This document shows, piece after piece, positions 57,692 to 64,000 of a DNA stretch of 64,000 nucleotides. Source of the stretch: Coccinella septempunctata (Eukaryota > Arthropoda > Insecta > Coleoptera > Coccinellidae); the NCBI RefSeq assembly GCF_907165205.1, contig NC_058193.1, forward strand, positions 31,075,521 through 31,139,520. Direction: 5' to 3'. Below the pieces are notes generated by a model, which was not told the origin of the DNA, made no database searches, and was given only the letters and a program-made list of their open reading frames with translations. The position numbers were made by a program, and so were the translations under genes. Position 1 is the stretch's first letter; each line of letters opens with the position of its first letter.

Positions 57692-58160
57692 CAGGGTGGC
57701 CATTTGAAAACGAAACAGACGAGATTACAGACGAAATAAAATTTTTCGATAGAAATGTTCGGACAGGTCGATTTCTGTTTCGAGGGGACAACTTAGGATG
57801 TATGTTACGGACGCATAGCGCTTCAACCCTTGCTACTATAACCCTCACCCCCAATTTTTGAATAGGGAAGATGGGGTGAGTGATACCTCATTTGAAAGGT
57901 ATTTTCATACTGATTTCAGCACAGTAATTGTTTTTTCATTTTATGCATTAGTTCTTGAAATATTCTTAACTAAGTATTTGAAAATGAAGTGGTGTTTTCA
58001 TGGCACTTGTAGTGTTTTTTTGTGAAAAATCGACATTTTGAGCTTCAAAACAGCCATGACTGTCCCCCTCGAAACAGAAATCGACCTGTCCGAGCATTTC
58101 TATCGAAAAAATTTATTTCGTCTGTAATCTCGTCTGTTTCGTTTTCAAATGGCCACCCTG
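57692..58160. mobile_element. 469-bp foldback MITE, CAGGGTGGCC ends, TA duplication
   Basis: TA at 57690-57691 and 58161-58162. Left arm CAGGGTGGCCATTTGAAAAC and its inverted partner are matched for about 100 bases with roughly three differences, through TTACAGACGAAATAAA and GGACAGGTCGATTTCTGTTT. Central loop about 260 bases. Non-coding. The near-identity of the arms suggests recent origin or gene conversion. Confidence 0.93.
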
Positions 58161-58229
58161 TATGTGGTTTTTCCTTTGAAGCTAATGAATCAAGAATAAC
58201 GAAAAACATATAATATGACAAAAATATAA

Positions 58230-58595
58230 TATTTCAGCAAGCCGAAACAATAAAAATTAGCCATAAAGGTCACAAAAATAAGTTTTTTTGAATTATCTCC
58301 ACTCCTGGGCTTCGAATCGTTTTCGCATCCATCATAAAAGTTGTAGAGCATATCATTTTCTATAAATTTCGTCCGAAGCAATTTTTTCTACTTCGGAACG
58401 TTTTTGAGATATATAGCGATGAATGTACATTGACCTATGCTCCTCGACCTTATTACCCTCTAACTCGAAAACGGTTAGGAGTATGTAAAATTGCATCAGA
58501 CAAAAGTTGTTTAGAATATCATTATCTACAATTTTCATAATGAATACAAAAACGATTAGAGGTACAGGAAGAGAGATATTTAAAAAAAAATGTTA
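58230..58595 (-). repeat. Interspersed repeat R1, copy 2
   Basis: Reverse-complement match of 38690-39075 (for example AAAATTGCATCAGACAAAAG, GCTTCGAATCGTTTTCGCAT). No ends or coding capacity identified. Confidence 0.75.
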
Positions 58596-59733
58596 GTTTG
58601 GATGATCTCTCTTCATTTGGTCTCAATGTGAATGCTGGAGTTATGATGCTGATGAAAATTTCATTCGATAACTCAAAGAGGAGAAAATGTGGCCATTCTT
58701 TAATATCGATAACACTAATTTGATCGGCTGTTATGTCCATCAAGCTTAGCATGAAGAAATAACCACTAATACAGAACTTGGCTGTAAACCTTCCTACTTT
58801 TGTCAATTGATTACCGACAGTTGTGAGAACGTTTCCATTTCTCCCGTTCGCCACCATTCACGTTTCTACTAAAACAACACCTTTACACAGCGACAAACTT
58901 ATATTTAGATGTTCGCGTTGCGACCTGTATACGATAAAATCTAGAACTGCCCTGATTTTCTTTATGTGTCACGATCAACATAGTAATGACACCATAATCC
59001 TACAATTCTTACCCTCTTGCCAAACGTCTACCATATTCCACCAGTTCACTGTGAATATAAAGTGGTGTTTTACATACATTTTCGCACAATGTTCTATGGA
59101 AATTATCATATCCTTTTGGACGTGTCCGCATGAACCGTTGAATTGGATTTAGATTTTTTGAATTGGTAATCTATCGAACATCGATTAGTGTCTGAGCAGA
59201 TACGAATCCTAATAAAAGTCCAGATGGTTTGGGGTTCCGCAAGGCTGTCCCCTAGGACCGTTCCTGTTCATTTTTCGTATGATTTCTTCATCTTCCTTAC
59301 GATCTCGCATACTGAATAATACGTTGGATGTCAATCCGCCATAAATTCCGAGAAACATCCTTCCAGGAAAACGTACAAGAATCGACGTATTCTTTTATGG
59401 ACTATCTCGAGGAATAATCGAAAACTGTTCAAGTTCCTTCGATTCCGAGAGAATGAACGACTGGAAATTTCATTGAATAATTCGATGAAGAGGCTTGTTC
59501 GAGTAGTATCTGCCGCCATATCGGGTAAATACCTCGAGTTCCTCTCATTGTTCATCGTGAAACTCTCGAAGTGTGAATGTATTTTAAATTAGTCCTGACG
59601 CCTGGAAGGGTTATTGATATTCTGTAAATTGGACGCGCAGAGCCCATACGAAGAGTTGTTAGGACGCTTTCTTTGTGCAACAGATGAGATAAAATTATTT
59701 CGATTACTTCATACACTCGCTAAAAATATTGCA
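58596..59733. other. Unassigned intronic sequence
   Basis: No gene recognised. Open frames of 109-111 codons on opposite strands (58522-59152) have no domain. Nothing else seen. Confidence 0.4.
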
Positions 59734-61086
59734 CAGGGTGGGCAAAATTGGTGATACCTGAACTACAACCCAACGATGTAGAGACAAAGGAATGGCACAT
59801 TAAGTTCGTATTTTTTCGAGAAATTTATTATGCCATGCTGCATTCCACTATCTTCTTTTGTTTTCGAGTTATAGGCCAAAATTCGGGCCATTTGGACTTT
59901 GGTCATTATCTCCGTTTCTGTTTGTGCTATGATGTTGAAATAAAAGCATTATGGAGACACTTTTTGATAGCAATCCAGTGGCGTACTATAATTTTTTTTT
60001 TGTATTTGCTGAGCTCTAACACAAAATTGTGTTTTTTCATATGAAAACAGTAGTTTAAATTGACTTAGACAGAATCGCAATTTTTTTCCCGTTTCAGAAA
60101 TATATCATACATTGCCCTCAGTCTGTCCAAGTAATTTTAAACTACTGTTTTCATAAGAAAAAACACAACTTTATGTTATGGATCAGCAAATATACCTGTT
60201 GGAAAAAATCATATTACGCCACTAGATTGCTATAAAAAAAGTGTCTGTACAATGTTTTCATTTCAACCTCCTAGCTCAATCAGAAACGGAGATAATGACC
60301 AAATGAGTTTTTGGTTTGAGACCTTTGTTATTGATAACCAATTCGTTTAACAGGGTTGAAGGTCAGGTTGTTGGAATAAAAACCACTTCTCAGACCATTG
60401 CCGACATGTTTCGATTTTATTCTAAAATCTTCTTCAGGGCTCTAAAATGAATTACAAGATTTATTAATTAATAACACTTATAAATAAATTGTGTTGGAAC
60501 ATGCAATGGGACAATACATCAGTGCAACAAATGAATAAAAATCACATTAATATCTGCATATTACAATGCATAGACAAATTCTAAATTGAAAATATGAAAA
60601 TTGAGAGAAACATTGAATATAATTCAGCTCAGTATACAGGTACCTGATTTAACATTAAATTTGTCTATGCATTGTAATATGCAGATATTAATGTGATTTT
60701 TATTCATTTGTTGCACTGATGTATTGTCCCATTGCATGTTCCAACACAATTTATTTATAAGTGTTATTAATTGATAAATCTTGTAATTCATTTTAGAGCC
60801 CTGAAGAAGATTTTAGAATAAAATCGAAGCATGTCGCCAATGGTCTGAGAAGTGTTTTTTATTCCAACAACCTGACTTTCAACCCTGTTAAACGAATTGG
60901 TTATAATGACCAAAGTTGAAATTTTAATTTTGGCTTATAAATGGAAAATGAAAGAAGATAGAGGAGTGCAGTTGATGACATGATTAGTTTCTTTAAAAAT
61001 GATGACCGTACTGTGCCATGCATTTTCCTTTATCTCGTTGGGTTGAAAAACTTGTAGTTCAGGTATCACCAATTTTGCTCACCCTG
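59734..61086. mobile_element. 1.35-kb foldback element, CAGGGTGGGCAAAATTGG ends
   Basis: Left end CAGGGTGGGCAAAATTGGTG at 59734; the right end (inverted) CAGGGTGAGCAAAATTGGTG finishes at 61086 before TATA. Inner arms GACTTTGGTCATTATCTCCG (59897) and CGGAGATAATGACCAAA (about 60286) plus AAACTACTGTTTTCATA / TATGAAAACAGTAGTTT form secondary hairpins. A second foldback is nested at 60337-60901. Same family as the fragment at 6250. Confidence 0.88.
60337..60901. mobile_element. Near-perfect 565-bp foldback nested in previous element
   Basis: TA-flanked (60335-60336, 60902-60903). The arms run about 245 bases from ACCAATTCGTTTAACAGGGT to CATTACAATGCATAGACAAATT-type inner ends (60581 and 60660) and are identical over long stretches; I count only a handful of mismatches. 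Loop about 75 bases. Polyadenylation-like AATAAA is present but no coding frame. Confidence 0.93.
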
Positions 61087-61439
61087 TATAAACCCCTGTT
61101 AGGAGCTTTCAGATTTGCTGTACCTATCTACAGCTACATCTCCAGACCATAATTGTACTTAACCTGTCTAGTCTGCAATGTTACAGCAAATACACTGCCT
61201 ACCTGACTCTCCGCAGACATTACAACAGCTCGCCAATGCTTTGACTGACACTTTCATTGATACAATGCCGAATAGAGTGAGAGAATTACGAAAAGCTATA
61301 GGAGTCTCTAAGTGATATTAAACCTTGATTTCAAGGTGTTTGTAACAGAAGGAACCTTCTTTTAAGCCTGCAGACGAGGAAGTATCTTCATTCAGTTCAT
61401 TTTCCTACTATACTGTCGCTCTAAAGCAATCTAGCTTAC
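61087..61439. other. Unassigned intronic sequence
   Basis: No gene or repeat recognised. Confidence 0.4.
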
Positions 61440-61870
61440 TGTTGACATTTTAGGCAGGTTAACCTTTTTTAACTTTTCAAGCTCTGGAAAACTAGAGTGC
61501 CTTTATCGACGGCTGCTTTTTTATGGGTCGTAGAAATGGACCCAAGTTTCATCCACAGTAACAGCACAAAGTTGACATTTTTGTTCAAACCGATCATTCT
61601 TTTTAATCCTTCTTGTCCACATTTAGACATTTGCTGATTCAATTTGAAGACCTTGTCCAGATCGAAGTGATCCATGTGATGGGAGTTTTTATAATAAATA
61701 TTGAATGCCTCGGATATTCGTTTACCCCATTCCAACACTCTAACAAAATCATATCTTCAATGGAATTTTCAATTGCCAATCCAAGGTTACATATTTGAGA
61801 AACAGCTTACCTTTTCACCACTTCAAGTAATCGACAATCTTCTCATTTTCCTATCCCTAGTCCTAGTATC
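61440..61870 (-). mobile_element. Ancient mariner internal remnant
   Basis: Minus-strand translation at 61469-61738 (ISEAFNIYYKNSHHMDHFDL; WMKLGSISTTHKKAAVDKGT with frame drift) tracks the mariner blocks ISEALNISYERVHHIVHVNL and DETWVHFYDPETKQQ. Nucleotides GTAGAAATGGACCCAAGTTTCATCCACAGTAACA align with the MDETWVHFY coding stretch. Heavily diverged, no terminal repeats. It may be an older relative rather than the same family. Confidence 0.8.
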
Positions 61871-62649
61871 ACTATCAGAAAACATCACCAATGCAAATAA
61901 TGAAGGAGTAAATGTTGTCGGGTGCGAAACCTGTAGGGAAAACAACAAATTTATGTTTCAGGAATAAAGGAGGCACAACACAATAGAGGAACATCCAAGT
62001 TTATCCTTTTACAACCGCAAAAGCCATGAATTCAGACTTTAACATGTACCTCGTCGAATATGGCAACCCTTGTGCATGTTCTAAATGCGAATCCTTTCTC
62101 TACTCCGCATCGAGATGAAACATCCACCTAAATCATCTCTAAATCGAATAAATCTCTCCCAGCAGCATAATACAAGTAGGCTGTAAAACGGTTATTACGA
62201 AATCGCTGATAAATGAGGCAGAATTTATACAAATGGCCCCACCATACCTGGAACAGTGCCATATTTTGCACAATAACTATTCAGTTGGTACGTCTTAAAA
62301 TTTAATGTATGCACCTCTTTGTGTACGGTTCGCATGTTGACCCAAAATAGGAGTCGTTCTTCTGTCGGGAGAAAAAATGTCAACCGACATATTTCAGCTA
62401 TAGAATTTTTAGTTTCTTTATTTGGAGTCGTCGACTGCAAGACGCTGCTGCTTCTTAGAAGGCGTTCTTGTGAATCAGGAGAGAACGGAAATATGTGCTG
62501 GGACCACACTCGACTTTCGAACAGAGGATTGTTTTTCACCTTTTTGGACGTCGTGATATGTAGATCACATGTGAGAAAAGGTCTTGTTTTGAAACACCTA
62601 ATACGGAAAAAAAACACAGAAAATATTGAGTGGTGATAAATAGCATATC
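61871..62649. other. Unassigned intronic sequence
   Basis: A 130-codon minus-strand frame (62225-62617) and a 105-codon plus-strand frame overlap; neither has a domain I recognise. No repeat seen. Confidence 0.4.
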
Positions 62650-63885
62650 ACTATGACAGATGGCAAAAAAATTAACGCACATTCTGAAAATCTCAATTTT
62701 AATGAAAGTTAACTCTACATTGACTTTATAACTTATTTTTTATGTTCTATCGGGAAGGTTTTGAACGAAACAAGACACATTAAATGGAAGAAAAATTCAG
62801 GATTTCGCCGAATCTTATGTGAAAGAAGAGTAATGAACAATTTTCAAAATACTGAAATGCTGATAAGTGATTTAATACTTGGTATTTCCACCCCTTGCGT
62901 TAATTACAGCTCGGCAACGACGGTTCATACTCAAAATGAGTGATCTTAAAATGTTCTGATCTAATCCTTCCCAGATTTCTCCGAGTTGGATTCCTAAATC
63001 ATTAAGAGTAACTGGATGATTTTCTGAACTTCTCAGCCTTCTATTGAGGTTGTCCCAAACCTGCTCAATCGGATTGAGATCTGGACTTCTTGCTGGCCAT
63101 TCCATTCGAGAGACTTCAACCTCTTCCAGGTACTCCTGAACGATGCGCGCACGATGGGGTCTGGCATTATCGGCCATAAAAATGAAATTTTCACCAATGT
63201 ATGGGGCAAATGGCACTACATGCTCTTCAAGAATGTTCCTTATATACTTATCAGCATTCATCAGCTCCATTATCGACGACCACTAGGTCTGTGCGAGCAG
63301 TCAAAGATATTCCACCCCATACCATAATCGATCCTCCCCCTAAACCAGTAGTATTCAGGAAATTGCACTGAGCATATCTTCCATGTGGACGTCTGTATAC
63401 AAGGGAACGTCGATCACAATGGTAGAGGCAGAATCTAGACTCATCTGTGAAGAGAACTCTTTCCCAATCGGCCTCTTCCCAATGGATATGCTCTCTCGCA
63501 AAATCCAAACGCGCCCTTCGATGGGCTGGGGTAAGAGCTGGGCCTCTTGCCGCGACACGGCCTTAAATCATATTCTCTGAGGCGATTTCTTATTGTCTGA
63601 GTGCTAATTTGCACCCTCATGAGTTTGCTCAAGCTGAATTTGAAGGAGACGAGCGGTTGCAAACCGTTGTCTCAACGAAGAAACTCTCAAGTAACGTTCT
63701 TGAATGGCAGTTGTTACCCGTGGTCTACCCTGTCCTGGTCTTCGGACATTCATACCTGTCTCCCTGAATCGCTGCAACATTCTGGACACACTTGTATGGA
63801 AAACTACAAACCTTTCTGCAATTCTTGTGTATGTCCACCCTTCTTCTCGCAAAACTACCGCTTGGGCACATTCCTCTTGGGACTA
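62650..63885 (-). mobile_element. Tc1-like transposon, family B copy 2 (right-truncated)
   Basis: The left terminal repeat contains GGCAAAAAAATTAACGCACA (about 62662), matching the right end of copy 1 inverted. The right side stops at about 63885, inside the transposase N-terminus (about first 15 residues missing compared with copy 1). Antisense to the integrin gene. Confidence 0.92.
62880..63852 (-). pseudogene. Tc1-like transposase, frameshifted and N-truncated
   Basis: Three open parts on the minus strand. 63604-63852 begins REEGWTYTRIAERFVVFHTS (first helix-turn-helix). 63251-63508 carries MDFAREHIHWEEADWERVLF TDESRFCLY with the first catalytic D. 62872-63270 carries NILEEHVVPFAPYIGENFIF then MADNARPHRARIVQEYLEEV (second D; copy 1 has MDDNARPH, here MADNARPH, and the D before N is kept) and DLNPIEQVWDNLNRRL (E). 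Small indels near 63560 and 63270 separate the frames. This copy keeps the block between ADKYI and YIGENF that copy 1 has lost, so the two are complementary relics of one family. Confidence 0.92.
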
Positions 63886-64000
63886 CTGATGTATCTACTC
63901 CGTGACTGCTTTAGAGCGATAAAAATTGGCACTTCTTCTTGTCCACATATTAAGATGTTGTGAAGAAGGGATTTCGCGGTGCAGTTAACCGTGTTAGTCC
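63886..64000. other. Window end, unassigned
   Basis: 115 bases with no recognised feature. Confidence 0.4.

Larger units (their letters stand above)
57312..64000 (+). other. Integrin intron, 5' part (runs off window)
   Basis: Begins with GTGAGT at 57312 in phase 0. At least 6.7 kb long, it contains three foldback/MITE elements, one R1 repeat, an ancient mariner remnant and a Tc1-like copy. Confidence 0.85.

Noticed and set aside
58522..59152. Opposed 111- and 109-codon frames
   Set aside because: Mutually overlapping, partly over repeat R1, and without protein similarity I can recognise.
62225..62636. 130-codon minus-strand and 105-codon plus-strand frames
   Set aside because: Antisense to each other and without recognisable domains.
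57312..64000. Next integrin exon with the expected GSWYWQG-type sequence
   Set aside because: Searched by eye on the plus strand after acceptor-like sites; no match found, so it should lie beyond the window.

Overview
This window is insect nuclear DNA (eukaryotic, intron-rich, AT-rich, full of Tc1/mariner elements and MITEs). I cannot fix the order. A beetle is plausible, but that is only an inference from the repeat content. Only about 0.6% of the window is host protein-coding. Four short plus-strand exons at 5672-5793, 20525-20622, 41683-41803 and 57250-57311 join in one frame without a stop. They encode 134 consecutive codons of the N-terminal beta-propeller of an integrin alpha subunit of the PS2 (inflated) type. 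The window is therefore the inside of one large gene: three complete introns of about 14.7, 21.1 and 15.4 kb, plus parts of the introns on either side. The first exons and everything after propeller blade 2 lie outside.

The introns are packed with transposable elements. (1) One mariner family (D,D34D; ends CGAGGATRTATTGA) has six recognisable copies plus two ancient remnants. None is intact, but the copy at 30683-32205 keeps its catalytic triad. (2) Tc1-like transposons of two families: one broken by the left window edge, and one with two copies at 11159-12431 and 62650-63885. (3) A 1.2-kb TA-flanked element with long terminal repeats is present three times at 9395-16289 and keeps a spliced helix-turn-helix fragment. 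(4) Several foldback or MITE families flanked by TA, many ending in CAGGGTG, and two families flanked by TAA (PIF/Harbinger-like). (5) LINE fragments. (6) Two LTR-retrotransposon remnants recognised by primer binding sites for tRNA-Lys(UUU) and tRNA-Ser(GCU). (7) A 495-bp tandem satellite at about 52330-54600. A real tRNA-Leu(UAA) gene lies antisense in the second intron.

Layout: 1-5671 upstream intron with Tc1 and LINE remnants; 5672-5793 exon; 5794-20524 intron with LINE, MITEs, the 1.2-kb family and a Tc1 copy; 20525-20622 exon flanked by an inverted MITE pair; 20623-41682 intron with tRNA-Leu, three mariners, an ancient mariner remnant, foldbacks and an LTR; 41683-41803 exon; 41804-57249 intron with a LINE RNase H, an LTR/PBS, three mariners and the satellite; 57250-57311 exon; 57312-64000 intron with foldbacks, an ancient mariner and a Tc1 copy.

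I see no operon-like, CRISPR or defence system. The noteworthy items are nested insertions with readable empty sites, near-perfect long hairpins inside a transcribed gene, inverted repeats flanking single exons, and CpG-rich non-repeat blocks that could be intronic control elements.
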